A stretch of 18,270 nucleotides of DNA from Tissierellia bacterium (GTDB taxonomy: Bacteria > Bacillota > Clostridia > Tissierellales > Tepidimicrobiaceae), in the NCBI GenBank assembly GCA_012798935.1, contig JAAZMG010000080.1:1-18270 (forward strand), read 5' to 3'. The notes beneath the pieces are model-generated. The model did not search any database, was not told where the DNA came from, and was given only the letters and a program-made list of their open reading frames with translations. The translations under genes were made by a program, and so were the position numbers. Below, one piece after another: positions 7,705 through 16,251 of this stretch; position 1 is the first letter of the stretch; each line of letters begins with the position of its first letter.

Positions 7705-9516
7705 TTGCTGATATTTATTGATATTATAAGTGTCAATTTAGCATATATATTAGCCTTGTATTTAAGATTTGGAACCCAGACTGATATTATACATAATTAT
7801 ATTTTAAAAGGACATGCGTTGATTATTACAATTATAAAATGTTTAGTAATCTACTTTTTTAAACTATATTATAGTTTATGGGAATATGCCAGTGTAGATG
7901 AAATGATAGAAGTAATTGAAGCTTCAATTGTTGCTAATTTGGCAACAATTATTTATTTAAAGTTTGCCAAACTAGAAGTGCCTATGGAAATATACTTTAT
8001 AGTTCTAATAATGGACATATTTTTAATTGGAGGAACTAGATTTTTTTATAGGATTTTAAGAAAGTTGAAATGCTATTTTATTCATAAAGGTAGAAATCCC
8101 AAGAGAGTATTAATAATTGGAGCAGGAGCAGCAGGTGCGATGGTGATTAAAGAGCTTAGAAATCATGATAATTTAAATAGCAAGCCTGTAGGGCTAATTG
8201 ATGATGACCCTGGGAAAAAAAGATATAATATAAATGGGATTTCTGTAATGGGAAATAGAAACGATATAAAAAGGATTTGTGACACTTATAGTATTGATGA
8301 AATTATTATAGCTATTCCTTCTGCTAATAGAAAGGATATAAAGGAAATAGTAGAACAATGCAAAAAAACAAAATGTAAAACAAAAATTCTTCCAGGTGTT
8401 TACGAGTTAATAGATGGAAAGGTTAGTATTAGCAAAATTAGAGATGTACAAATTAAAGACCTATTAGGCAGGGAAGAGATTTGTTTAGAAACGGATGCCA
8501 TATGTGATTATATAAAGGGAAAAAAGGTGTTAATAACTGGAGGGGGAGGATCCATAGGTTCAGAATTATGCAGGCAGATTGCCAGATTTAAGCCAAAGGA
8601 ATTAATAATATTAGATATTTATGAAAATGGTGCTTATGATATACAAAATGAGCTTTTAGAAAATCATAAGTTTTTGCCTTTAAAGGTAGTAATAGCATCT
8701 ATTAGAGATAAAAATAGGCTAGAAAATATATTTAGCATGGAAAATATAGATGTAATATTCCATGCTGCAGCTCATAAACATGTACCTTTAATGGAAGAAA
8801 ATCCAGCAGAGGCAGTCAAAAACAATATTTTTGGTACATTAAATGTAGTAGAAACTGCTAACAAATATGGGGTAGGAAAATTTATATTAATATCTACAGA
8901 TAAGGCAGTTAATCCAACTAATGTAATGGGAGCTACAAAAAGGGTAGCTGAAATAATTGTTCAAATTGCAAATGTACATAATAATACAGATTATGTAGCT
9001 GTAAGATTTGGCAATGTATTAGGCAGCAATGGTAGTGTAGTACCACTTTTCAAAAGACAAATTAAAAATGGAGGACCTGTAACTGTTACCCATCCTAAAG
9101 TAATTAGATATTTTATGACAATACCAGAGGCTTGTCAACTGGTATTGCAAGCAGGTGCTATGGCCAATGGTGGTGAGATATTTATCTTAGATATGGGAGA
9201 ACCTGTTAAGATAATGGATTTGGCTAATGATTTAATTAGACTTTCAGGTCTAGAACCAGGGATCGATATACCTATAGAAATAACTGGGTTAAGACCTGGG
9301 GAAAAATTATTTGAAGAACTATTGATTGACAGTAAAAAAGTGCAAAGCACAAAGCATAATAAAATATATATAGAAAAGCCAGCGTTTTATGATTATTATA
9401 AGATACAGAATTACTTAAAAATTTTATTAAGTGTTTTAGATACAGAAGATGATAATTTGATAAAAAAAACACTGGAAAAAATAGTGCCAGAATACAAACC
9501 TTTAAAATATCCATAG
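7705..9516 (+). CDS. Membrane-bound NDP-sugar 4,6-dehydratase (CapD/WbpM/PglF family)
   Basis: Enzymes of this family convert UDP-GlcNAc to the UDP-4-keto-6-deoxy sugar at the inner face of the membrane, the first step to bacillosamine- or FucNAc-type sugars. The 603 residues from TTG 7705 fit the long form. Four membrane helices (about 1-21, 37-57, 68-87, 95-113) are followed by a Rossmann segment GAGAAG (139-144), and then a second SDR domain with GGGGSIGSE (279-287). The catalytic region reads STDKAVNPTNVMGATK (397-412), where Met408 replaces the usual SDR Tyr, as in WbpM-like dehydratases, with Lys412 kept. The true start may be ACG 7687, adding six residues (see 7674-7689). It is separated from cpsC by a probable terminator. 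Confidence 0.93.
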   Translation: MLIFIDIISVNLAYILALYLRFGTQTDIIHNYILKGHALIITIIKCLVIYFFKLYYSLWEYASVDEMIEVIEASIVANLATIIYLKFAKLEVPMEIYFIVLIMDIFLIGGTRFFYRILRKLKCYFIHKGRNPKRVLIIGAGAAGAMVIKELRNHDNLNSKPVGLIDDDPGKKRYNINGISVMGNRNDIKRICDTYSIDEIIIAIPSANRKDIKEIVEQCKKTKCKTKILPGVYELIDGKVSISKIRDVQIKDLLGREEICLETDAICDYIKGKKVLITGGGGSIGSELCRQIARFKPKELIILDIYENGAYDIQNELLENHKFLPLKVVIASIRDKNRLENIFSMENIDVIFHAAAHKHVPLMEENPAEAVKNNIFGTLNVVETANKYGVGKFILISTDKAVNPTNVMGATKRVAEIIVQIANVHNNTDYVAVRFGNVLGSNGSVVPLFKRQIKNGGPVTVTHPKVIRYFMTIPEACQLVLQAGAMANGGEIFILDMGEPVKIMDLANDLIRLSGLEPGIDIPIEITGLRPGEKLFEELLIDSKKVQSTKHNKIYIEKPAFYDYYKIQNYLKILLSVLDTEDDNLIKKTLEKIVPEYKPLKYP

Positions 9517-9524
9517 AAATCTAT

Positions 9525-9577
9525 ATATAGCCATATGTTAAAGTAGCTGTGACTAATACTAATGGCATATTTTTTTG
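9525..9577 (+). terminator. Probable intrinsic terminator after the dehydratase gene
   Basis: ATAT-A-GCCAT (9525-9534, with A9529 bulged) pairs with ATGGCATAT (9562-9570), and a T-run follows (9570-9577). The internal loop is long (about 27 nt) with only partial pairing, so efficiency is uncertain. Confidence 0.45.
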
Positions 9578-9743
9578 CTAATTATTTTTCAGTACATTAA
9601 AAAAGCCAATGAAGTTTCTCTTATATACTGTTAAAATTATTGAACTGTTGTTAGATTATTATGATTATATAAGGAATTATACAATAAATAAAAATTGCAA
9701 TCAAATAGTAGTTTTGTACTAGATTAAAGTGAGGTGGATATTT

Positions 9744-10427
9744 TTGGAGGAAATTAGCTTAAAAGAATGTCTTTTAATTTTAAGAAAAAGATTGTGGTTA
9801 ATAATATTGCCTACCATACTTTTTGTAGTAGCAAGCGGAATAATAAGTTTTTTTGTTTTAAAACCTAAATATCAAACCTTTACTACTCTGATGGTAGGAA
9901 ATCCTAGGGATTATCAAAGCATAGATAATAGATTGGAATATAATGATCTATTATTAAATCAGAAACTAGTACCTACTTATGGAGAATTAGTAAAAACTAG
10001 AGTAGTTGCAGAACGGGTTATTGACAAATTAAATTTGGATATGGATTATAACAATTTTATAAAAAAGGCTAATGTAAATTTAGTTGAGGATACAGAAATT
10101 ATTAAATTAGAAATAGTAGATACTGACCCAGAACTAGCTACAAAAATAGCTAATGAAACAGCAATAGTTTTTATGGAAAATGTAAAGGAATTCATGTTGG
10201 TGGATAATGTGCAAGTAATCGATAGAGCTCAGATTCCAAATAAGCCTATTAGCCCAAGGCCAAAACTAAATATGGCTATTGCAGGGGTGCTAGGGCTTAT
10301 GCTAGGAATGTTTTTAGTATTTTTACTTGAATATTTGGATAATACAATTAAAACGCCAGAAGATGTGGAGAGATATTTAGGTTTACCAGTAATAGGAACT
10401 ATACCAATGGCAAATAAAAATAAATAG
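9744..10427 (+). CDS. Wzz/CpsC-type polysaccharide co-polymerase and tyrosine kinase adaptor
   Basis: The protein (227 residues from TTG 9744) has a short cytoplasmic N-terminus, membrane helix 1 (about 17-38), an extracytoplasmic domain (about 39-172), a proline-rich PNKPISPRPK segment, and helix 2 (about 176-196) leading into a cytoplasmic tail. This is the layout of the Firmicute YveK/CpsC/CapA adaptors, which control chain length and activate the separate tyrosine kinase encoded next. A GTG at 9729 would add five residues, but the ribosome site GAGGTGG lies inside that extension and 6 nt before TTG 9744, giving the family-typical MEEISLKE start. cpsD begins 17 nt after its stop. Confidence 0.9.
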   Translation: MEEISLKECLLILRKRLWLIILPTILFVVASGIISFFVLKPKYQTFTTLMVGNPRDYQSIDNRLEYNDLLLNQKLVPTYGELVKTRVVAERVIDKLNLDMDYNNFIKKANVNLVEDTEIIKLEIVDTDPELATKIANETAIVFMENVKEFMLVDNVQVIDRAQIPNKPISPRPKLNMAIAGVLGLMLGMFLVFLLEYLDNTIKTPEDVERYLGLPVIGTIPMANKNK

Positions 10428-10444
10428 AATTTTGAGGTGAAATT

Positions 10445-11158
10445 ATGATAGAATTAAATATTTTTTCTTTGCAAAATCCCAAATCCCCTGTTTCAGAGGC
10501 TTTTAGAACTTTAAGGACCAATATACAATTTTCCGGTATAGATAAAGATATAAAGAGTATGGTTGTTACATCAATAGGATCTGAAGAAGGAAAGACTACT
10601 ATATCCATTAATATAGCAGTAACTATGGCCCAAACAGATAGCAAAGTGCTTTTAGTGGATTGTGATTTAAGGAAGCCTTCATTACATAGATATTTTGGAA
10701 TTGATAGTTTAAGAGGCTTAACAAATATTTTAATTCAAAATATAGACTATAATGAAATTTTATATGAATTTGATGAAATTCCAGAATTACACATCATAGG
10801 TTCGGGGCCAATTCCGCCTAATCCTGCAGAGCTTTTAGGCTCAAATAAGATGAAAAACTTTTTAGAAAACATGAAAGATCAATATGATATGGTGATTTTG
10901 GATACCCCTCCCATTGGTTTAGTAACAGATAGTGCTTTGTTATCTACTATTGTAGATGGTACAGTTTTAGTTTGTGCCGTTGGAAAGACAGATATTAATA
11001 TGGCTAAAAGGTCAAAGGATTTATTGGATAGGGTTAATGCTAATATCCTAGGAGTAGTATTAAACAAGGTACCTATAAATGGTGGAGGATATTATAAATA
11101 TCATTATAGTAAATATTACTATTCTTATTATGACAATCCTAAGACAAAGGGGAAATAA
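10445..11158 (+). CDS. CpsD/YwqD-type bacterial tyrosine kinase
   Basis: BY-kinases phosphorylate their own C-terminal tyrosines and control capsule or exopolysaccharide assembly together with a CpsC adaptor. The 237-residue protein has the P-loop GSEEGKTT (45-52), Walker A' VDCDLRKP (71-78), Walker B ILDTPP with Asp153, and the GPIPPNPAELLGS motif (120-133). Its C-terminus is a tyrosine cluster, nine Tyr within residues 216-229, the autophosphorylation region. A TGAGGTGAAATT site precedes ATG 10445. cpsC, cpsD and cpsB are in order with gaps of 17 and 1 nt, so they form one operon. Confidence 0.95.
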   Translation: MIELNIFSLQNPKSPVSEAFRTLRTNIQFSGIDKDIKSMVVTSIGSEEGKTTISINIAVTMAQTDSKVLLVDCDLRKPSLHRYFGIDSLRGLTNILIQNIDYNEILYEFDEIPELHIIGSGPIPPNPAELLGSNKMKNFLENMKDQYDMVILDTPPIGLVTDSALLSTIVDGTVLVCAVGKTDINMAKRSKDLLDRVNANILGVVLNKVPINGGGYYKYHYSKYYYSYYDNPKTKGK

Positions 11159-11159
11159 A

Positions 11160-11948
11160 ATGATTGATATTCATAATCATATATTACCTAGTGTAGACGA
11201 TGGAGCTGAGGATATAGATGAATCTATTAAAATGGCAAAATTTTATTTAAAGAGTGGAATAAGTAGGATAATAGCCACTCCCCATTATATAGAGGGAGCC
11301 TGGAACAGTACTAAGGTTGAAAATCAAAAAGCATTGGAGAAGTTAAAAATATCTCTTGATGAAAATAAATTAGATTTAGAAATATATCTTGGCAATGAGA
11401 TATATATTACCATGGATATACTAAACTATATAGAAAAAGGAATAGTATCTACATTAAACGATTCTAGATATATATTAATAGAATTTCCCATGCTGGATAT
11501 ACCTTTATATACAGAAAATATAATATATAAATTATTATTGAAAGGTTATATACCTATAATTGCTCATCCTGAAAGATGCTCTCGAATAATAGAAAATCCC
11601 AATATATTATATAATTTTTTAATGAAGGGAGCTTTGGCACAATTGAATTTATCTAGTTTGGTAGGGGGATATGGAGTTAAGATTAAAACAACAGCGGAAA
11701 TTTTATTGAAGTATAGAATGATTCATTTTGTGAGTACTGATATTCATTCTAAAGATGATAATTTTGCAGAGATAGAGTCTAGTCTAAATATACTGAAAAA
11801 TATTGTAGACGGTGAAACATTTAATAATATTACATATTTAAATCCATCTAAGGTAATAGAAGACATAGGAATTGAAAATTATAATCCAATTAAGTACCAA
11901 AAAAGAACTAAACCTTCAATCTTTTCACTATTTTTTAAAACAGTGTAA
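11160..11948 (+). CDS. CpsB/YwqE-type PHP-family tyrosine-protein phosphatase
   Basis: This is the manganese-dependent phosphatase partner of CpsD, with 262 residues from ATG 11160. PHP metal-binding motifs are visible: DIHNHILPSVDDGA (3-16), TPHYIEG, GNEIY, AHPERC and STDIHS near the C-terminus. The ATG follows AAGGGG by 7 nt and begins 1 nt after the cpsD stop. An earlier ATG at 11079, inside cpsD, would add 27 residues unlike the family and has no ribosome site. Its role is to dephosphorylate CpsD's tyrosine cluster and so reset polysaccharide assembly. Confidence 0.95.
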   Translation: MIDIHNHILPSVDDGAEDIDESIKMAKFYLKSGISRIIATPHYIEGAWNSTKVENQKALEKLKISLDENKLDLEIYLGNEIYITMDILNYIEKGIVSTLNDSRYILIEFPMLDIPLYTENIIYKLLLKGYIPIIAHPERCSRIIENPNILYNFLMKGALAQLNLSSLVGGYGVKIKTTAEILLKYRMIHFVSTDIHSKDDNFAEIESSLNILKNIVDGETFNNITYLNPSKVIEDIGIENYNPIKYQKRTKPSIFSLFFKTV

Positions 11949-11979
11949 GTAAGCTAAAAGCCTGCTCAGGAGTTCCACG

Positions 11980-12009
11980 TTGACTTTAATTTTGTCTATA
12001 TGGTATTTT
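11980..12009 (+). promoter_or_regulatory. Weak candidate sigma-A promoter before the LCP gene
   Basis: TTGACT (11980-11985) and TATTTT (12004-12009) are spaced by 18 bp, about 60 bp before the LCP start. The -10 box is poor. A further TATAAT (12040-12045) nearby has no matching -35. The 123-bp gap after cpsB makes a separate promoter plausible, but it is not demonstrated. Confidence 0.25.
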
Positions 12010-12071
12010 TGTATTATTTCTTCATATACCTAAGTATATTATAATATAAAAACAAGAGGGAGTCTACTACT

Positions 12072-13046
12072 ATGGAGGGAAATAAAAGTCCACATAAAAA
12101 GAAAATTATAATATTATTCATAGCTATAGCTACTATATCTTGTGTTTTTTTTTATAATTATAATTTATTAAATAAGATAAATTATGTTCCTTTAGATGAA
12201 AAACAGGAATTAAGTATATCCCAAGAGATTCCAAAGTATGAAGAGACGGAAATAATAAATGTGCTATTATTTGGACTAGACAGTCTAGTAGAAGGACAAC
12301 GCTCTAGATCAGATACTATAATGATAGCTACATTAGACACTAAAGAAAAGAAGATAAAACTAACATCTCTAATGAGAGATACCTATATACCTATACCGGA
12401 CAGACAAGGTAATCGGATTAATTCTGCATATGCTTTTGGTGGCCCAGAACTAGCCATACGTACTGTAAATGAGAATTACAATATGAATATACAAAAGTAT
12501 GTAACGGTAGATTTTTTTAGTTTAGAAAAGATAATAAATAAATTAGGCGGGGTAGAAATAGAAATAAAAGACTATGAAGTAAAATCTTTAAACAATGGGA
12601 TAAGAAATTTAAACAATCTCCATAAAGATGATATAGATTCCCCCCTTATAGGGGAATCTGGGAAGCATAATTTAGATGGTAGGCAATCTGTTGCCTATTC
12701 TCGTATACGTAAAGTTGGAAATGGAGATTTTGAACGTACAGATAGGCAGCGGACTATATTAACTAAGATAATAGCTAAAATATCAAAAATTAATATAATA
12801 GAAGTTTATTCCCTATTAAATATATTGTTTTCAGAAGTTGAAACCAATTTAAATAAAAGTGAAATTATAAGGTTTAGCTCTATAGGTATAAGAAGTGCAA
12901 AAAACTCTGTGGATGAGCTTAGATTACCATATGAAGGTACCTACCAATATAAAAGGATTAGGGGTATGGCAGTATTAGTACCAGATATAGAGAAAAACAA
13001 ACAGATATTGCATGATTTTATATTTAATAGAGGTTCTTATTATTGA
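12072..13046 (+). CDS. LytR-CpsA-Psr (LCP) family glycopolymer transferase
   Basis: LCP proteins attach undecaprenyl-linked polysaccharides or teichoic acids to peptidoglycan on the outer face of the membrane. The 324-residue protein has a basic N-terminus, one membrane helix (about 11-30), then the LCP domain. Key motifs are NVLLFGLD (63-70), RSRSDTIM (77-84), SLMRDTYIPIP (99-109), RINSAYAFGG and AYSRIRKVGNGDFERTDRQR, which supply the Arg and Asp residues that bind the pyrophosphate lipid. AGAGGGAG lies about 10 nt before ATG 12072. No extra C-terminal domain is seen. Its place after cpsBCD fits attachment of this locus's polymer to the wall. Older annotations call the family a transcriptional attenuator. 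Confidence 0.94.
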   Translation: MEGNKSPHKKKIIILFIAIATISCVFFYNYNLLNKINYVPLDEKQELSISQEIPKYEETEIINVLLFGLDSLVEGQRSRSDTIMIATLDTKEKKIKLTSLMRDTYIPIPDRQGNRINSAYAFGGPELAIRTVNENYNMNIQKYVTVDFFSLEKIINKLGGVEIEIKDYEVKSLNNGIRNLNNLHKDDIDSPLIGESGKHNLDGRQSVAYSRIRKVGNGDFERTDRQRTILTKIIAKISKINIIEVYSLLNILFSEVETNLNKSEIIRFSSIGIRSAKNSVDELRLPYEGTYQYKRIRGMAVLVPDIEKNKQILHDFIFNRGSYY

Positions 13047-13130
13047 TTGAAATTGAACAAAAAGCAGCTTATGAAATAATTATTATAAAAACACATGGTC
13101 AGAGATTATCAATCAGCCAAAATAATTTAC

Positions 13131-13136
13131 TATAAT
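13131..13136 (+). promoter_or_regulatory. Candidate -10 box (TATAAT) of a short transcript
   Basis: A perfect TATAAT lies about 6 nt upstream of the first hairpin. The -35 region (about 13106-13113, ttatcaat) is a poor match, so the promoter is weakly supported. Confidence 0.35.
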
Positions 13137-13140
13137 ATTG

Positions 13141-13188
13141 TTCTCGGGAGAGAAGAAGATGGATTAGGTGTGAAAGCCTAGTCTTTTT
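13141..13188 (+). ncRNA. Candidate short two-hairpin RNA or attenuated leader
   Basis: Hairpin 1 pairs TTCTC (13141-13145) with GAGAA (13150-13154) around GGGA, which fits the GNRA tetraloop pattern. Hairpin 2 is the terminator at 13162-13188. With TATAAT at 13131 the transcript would start near 13142 and end near 13188, about 47 nt. It could equally be only the trailer and terminator of the LCP gene. No known RNA family is recognised. Confidence 0.3.
13162..13188 (+). terminator. Intrinsic terminator
   Basis: GATTAGG (13162-13168) pairs with CCTAGTC (13177-13183), 7 bp with one G-U pair and an 8-nt loop, followed by five T (13184-13188). The GTCTTTT (13181-13187) can alternatively pair with AAAAGAC (13196-13202), which would break the terminator stem. 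Confidence 0.7.
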
Positions 13189-13226
13189 ACTTTTTAAAAG
13201 ACTTTTCTAATATGGAAACACTAATA

Positions 13227-13247
13227 ATGTAACATATTTTATAACAG
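13227..13247. repeat. Copy 2 of the shared intergenic motif
   Basis: It matches 7547-7567 at 18 of 21 positions, with the core ATGT-N-ACATATT-N-TATAA-N-AG. It lies about 195 bp before the aminotransferase start. Confidence 0.35.
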
Positions 13248-13442
13248 AAAAATATTTATAACTTCATAAAAGAGTAGTGTCATATTTGGTGATTAAAATC
13301 ATATATATATATATAACAAAGAAAGCTTAGAAATATAAACCAGGTTGAATATATCAATATTATTAGGATAAAAGAAGCAAAGTTTTATTTTCAACTTTCC
13401 AGCATTCCATTTCCCAGCCATAATGAAAGGATATGATTTACA

Positions 13443-14579
13443 ATGTTTGAAAAAAACAAATCCATTATCGGGGAAAAGATATATTTAGCTTCACCCCATA
13501 TGAGTGATGAAGAGTACGAAATGGAATATATCAAGGAAGCATTTGATACAAACTGGATAGCTCCACTAGGTAAAAATGTAAATGAATTTGAAAAAGAACT
13601 AGCTGCTAAAGTAGGTAGCGGACATGCTGTAGCTTTAGCATCAGGTACAGCTGCAATACATATGGCTTTAAAAGCAGCAGGAGTAGGTGAAGGAGATATA
13701 GTATTTTGTCAGTCTTTAACTTTTTCAGCTACAGCTAACCCTATAATTTACCAAAATGCAATTCCAGTGTTTATTGATAGTAACTACGAAACATGGAATA
13801 TGAATCCAGAGGCACTGGAACAAGCTTTTGAAAAATATCCAGATGCAAAAGCTGTTATAGTAGTTCATTTATATGGATTATCTGCTGATATGGATAAAAT
13901 AGCGGAACTATGCAATAAACACAATGTAGTTTTAATAGAAGATGCAGCTGAATCCTTAGGTACTACATATAAGGGTAAACACACAGGAACCTTTGGAGAA
14001 TATGGTGTATATTCTTTTAATGGAAATAAAATCATCACTACATCTGGTGGTGGAATGCTTGTATCAGATAAGGAAGAAAGAATAGCCAAAGTAAGATTTT
14101 GGGCAACTCAAGCTAGAGATAAGACAAGACATTATCAGCATAGTGAATTAGGGTTTAACTACAGAATGAGCAATATAGTAGCTGGTATAGGTAGAGGACA
14201 GCTTAAAGTACTAGATAAAAGAGTAGAGAAGAAGAAATATATTTTTGAATACTATAAGAGGGAATTAGGAAATATTGAAGGCATAAAATTTATGCCCATA
14301 AATGAATGGAATGCCCTAAACTATTGGTTATCTTGTATAAATTTAAGTGGGCAAGTTAGACCATTGGATATAATAGAGGCTTTAGAGAAAGAAAATATAG
14401 AATCAAGACCAATTTGGAAACCAATGCATCTACAACCTTTCTTTGAAAAGTATGATTATATTGGTGGGGATGTATCAGAGAAACTATTTGAAAATGGTGT
14501 TTGCTTACCGAGCGATACTAAGATGACAGATGGAGACTTAGAGAGAATATGTAATGTTATTAAGGGGTTGTGGAAATAG
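13443..14579 (+). CDS. DegT/DnrJ/EryC1/StrS-family sugar aminotransferase (PglE-like)
   Basis: These PLP enzymes transfer an amino group to a keto sugar nucleotide. The product of the upstream dehydratase (UDP-4-keto-6-deoxy-HexNAc) is the obvious substrate, giving a 4-amino-4,6-dideoxy sugar. The 378-residue protein shows the family order: GSGHAVALASGTAAIHMAL (about 58-76), the PLP-ring site EDAAESLG (166-173), and SFNGNKIITTSGGG with the Schiff-base Lys196. HYQHSELGFNYRMSNIVAG and the C-terminal IESRPIWKPMHLQ substrate-arm motif follow. ATG 13443 has only a modest AAAGGA site about 11 nt upstream. The next gene starts within a few bases of its stop, so they share an operon. Confidence 0.93.
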   Translation: MFEKNKSIIGEKIYLASPHMSDEEYEMEYIKEAFDTNWIAPLGKNVNEFEKELAAKVGSGHAVALASGTAAIHMALKAAGVGEGDIVFCQSLTFSATANPIIYQNAIPVFIDSNYETWNMNPEALEQAFEKYPDAKAVIVVHLYGLSADMDKIAELCNKHNVVLIEDAAESLGTTYKGKHTGTFGEYGVYSFNGNKIITTSGGGMLVSDKEERIAKVRFWATQARDKTRHYQHSELGFNYRMSNIVAGIGRGQLKVLDKRVEKKKYIFEYYKRELGNIEGIKFMPINEWNALNYWLSCINLSGQVRPLDIIEALEKENIESRPIWKPMHLQPFFEKYDYIGGDVSEKLFENGVCLPSDTKMTDGDLERICNVIKGLWK

Positions 14580-14581
14580 AT

Positions 14582-15262
14582 ATGCAAACTGAAATCAAAT
14601 CAGAAATAAAACCTAAAAATGGCATATATAAGAGATTTATTAAGAGGATTTTAGATGTGATTATGTCTATAATTGGACTTATTACTTTATCGCCAGTATT
14701 TTTAATTATTGCATTATCCATAAAACTAGATTCCAAAGGGCCAGTATTCTTTAGACAAGATAGATTGGGGAAGGATGGAAAAGTGTTTAAAATATTTAAA
14801 TTCAGAACTATGGTTGTTAATGCTGAAAATATGGGAACAGGATTATCGATAAGAAGTATATCAGATAATCGTATTACAAAAGTTGGTACATTTTTACGAA
14901 AAACCAGCTTAGATGAGTTACCACAATTCGTTAATATTTTAAAAGGTGATATGTCTATTGTAGGTCCTAGACCACCTGCCACTTACTTTCCTTATAAGGG
15001 GTATGCAAACTATCCTGAATGGGCACAAAAACGTTTTAATATACGTCCAGGTATAACAGGATTAGCGCAGGTTGTATATAGAAACAATGCAGAGTGGGAA
15101 GAGAGGATCGGATTAGATATTAAATATATTGATAATATAACTTTTATCACTGATATCAGGCTAATTATAGCTACGGTCTTTAAAATAATAAAACGTGAAA
15201 ATATATATGGAGAAGTATTATTGAAAAAGACAGATATTAATATGAAAGAGGAGAGTCAATAA
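14582..15262 (+). CDS. PglC/WbaP-like phosphoglycosyl transferase (bacterial sugar transferase)
   Basis: This enzyme moves a sugar-1-phosphate from a UDP-sugar to undecaprenyl phosphate and so starts the lipid-linked glycan. The 226-residue small form has a single re-entrant membrane helix (about 24-48) and the motifs GPVFFRQDRLGKDGK (53-67) and FKFRTMV. The catalytic Asp110-Glu111 pair in SLDELPQ follows, with MSIVGPRPP (124-132) and RPGITGLAQV (155-164). ATG 14582 is chosen over GTG 14570, which overlaps the previous gene and sits only 2 nt from AAGGGG; neither start has an ideal ribosome site. Its stop overlaps the next gene's ATG by one base (TAATG). The preceding dehydratase and aminotransferase suggest a 4-aminated sugar as substrate (inference). 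Confidence 0.92.
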   Translation: MQTEIKSEIKPKNGIYKRFIKRILDVIMSIIGLITLSPVFLIIALSIKLDSKGPVFFRQDRLGKDGKVFKIFKFRTMVVNAENMGTGLSIRSISDNRITKVGTFLRKTSLDELPQFVNILKGDMSIVGPRPPATYFPYKGYANYPEWAQKRFNIRPGITGLAQVVYRNNAEWEERIGLDIKYIDNITFITDIRLIIATVFKIIKRENIYGEVLLKKTDINMKEESQ

Positions 15263-16224
15263 TGAAAAGTATTTACATGGATGAGCGTTGGGGAATTCTC
15301 CAGCAAGAAAAAGAGAAAGGTGAAGCCATTACATATACTTATGATAAGGATGAAATAAGAATTATTTATCCTTTTATAAAACGTAAAGCAGGAATCATTA
15401 ATGGTATTCAGTATTTTGATATTGTTACTCCTAGGGGACAATGTGGCCCATGGATTGAAAATTGTGATACTGCTAATATTATAAGTCTAATAAATTCATT
15501 TGATATGGAGTTTGCTGAATATTGTAATAAAGAAATGATTGTTGCCGAGTATATAAGATTTAGTCCATGGATGAATAATGTTTATGACTTTTCGAGTATT
15601 TATGATATACAGTTTTATGGATACCTATATTGTAATGATCTAACTTATGATTTTTTTAAAATAGAATATAGCTCAAAAAAAAGAAATAAAATTAGAAAGG
15701 CAGAAAAAAATGGTGTTGAAATACGATTTGATAAAAGTTTCGATTCTATAGAGAAATTTTTAGAACTTTATTCTTTTACATCGTCTAAATATGATTTTAA
15801 CGATTATTATACTTTGGATAGTAGCTTTTTAGAACAATATCTAAAAAAGTTTCCAGAGGAGACCATATTTGCTCAAGCTTTATATAAGGGAGAAGTTATT
15901 TCATCTGCGATGATTCTTTTGGGCGAAGATATCGCACATTACCATTTTGCAGCAAATCATCCAGAGTACACGTCACTTCAAGGAAATAGTTTATTAATTT
16001 ATAAGGTCTCACTTTATGCTGCTAAGAAAGGGAAGAAGATAATTGATTTAGGTGGAGCGAGAAAGGGAAGTGCCTTGGAAAGATTTAAGAAAAGTTTTGT
16101 TTACAGAGGAAAGATGTACCCCTATAGCATTGGTACAAAGATTCGTGATAATAATATTTATAATACATTAATAGAAAAAGTAGGGGAGCCAAAAAAAGGG
16201 TATTTCCCAGCTTATCGGAAATAG
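15262..16224 (+). CDS. FemAB/GNAT-fold acyl or aminoacyl transferase-like protein
   Basis: The 320-residue protein resembles the FemAB / BioF2-like acetyltransferase group seen in polysaccharide loci. It shows a first GNAT-like half ending near PWMNNVYDF, then the family's KIEYSSKKRNKIRKAEKNGV segment (about 132-151). The second half contains AQALYKGEVISSAMILL, HYHFAANHPEY, QGNSLLIYK and IIDLGGARKGSALERFKKSF. No signal peptide or membrane helix is seen, so it acts in the cytoplasm. FemX/FemAB relatives transfer amino acids from tRNA onto lipid-linked precursors; other members use acyl-CoA. Here it occupies the place where a PglD-type N-acetyltransferase might be expected. Substrate is unknown. 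ATG 15262 overlaps the preceding stop by one base and follows GAGGAGAG. Confidence 0.8.
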   Translation: MKSIYMDERWGILQQEKEKGEAITYTYDKDEIRIIYPFIKRKAGIINGIQYFDIVTPRGQCGPWIENCDTANIISLINSFDMEFAEYCNKEMIVAEYIRFSPWMNNVYDFSSIYDIQFYGYLYCNDLTYDFFKIEYSSKKRNKIRKAEKNGVEIRFDKSFDSIEKFLELYSFTSSKYDFNDYYTLDSSFLEQYLKKFPEETIFAQALYKGEVISSAMILLGEDIAHYHFAANHPEYTSLQGNSLLIYKVSLYAAKKGKKIIDLGGARKGSALERFKKSFVYRGKMYPYSIGTKIRDNNIYNTLIEKVGEPKKGYFPAYRK

Positions 16225-16251
16225 ACATATAAGTAAAAAAGGTAAAAAATA

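Larger units (their letters stand above)
13047..13442 (+). other. 396-bp non-coding region between the LCP and aminotransferase genes
   Basis: No convincing gene is seen on either strand. It holds a TATAAT box (13131-13136), two small hairpins ending in a T-run (13141-13188), copy 2 of the shared intergenic motif (13227-13247) with its companion block (13252-13269), and a short TA-dinucleotide run (about 13303-13315). The last stretch before ATG 13443 includes a weak AAAGGA ribosome site. The gap probably holds the promoter for the downstream sugar-modification operon. Confidence 0.6.

Noticed and set aside
11949..12071. Riboswitch or structured leader before the LCP gene
   Set aside because: Only a small CCTG-CT-CAGG inverted repeat was found, with no terminator or recognisable riboswitch core.
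13303..13315. TA-dinucleotide run as a functional repeat
   Set aside because: It is a short low-complexity tract common in AT-rich intergenic DNA, with no repeat unit or spacer structure.
14560..14982. A 140-codon open frame on the minus strand
   Set aside because: It lies antisense within the phosphoglycosyl transferase gene, whose motifs are intact, and its predicted protein has no recognisable domain.
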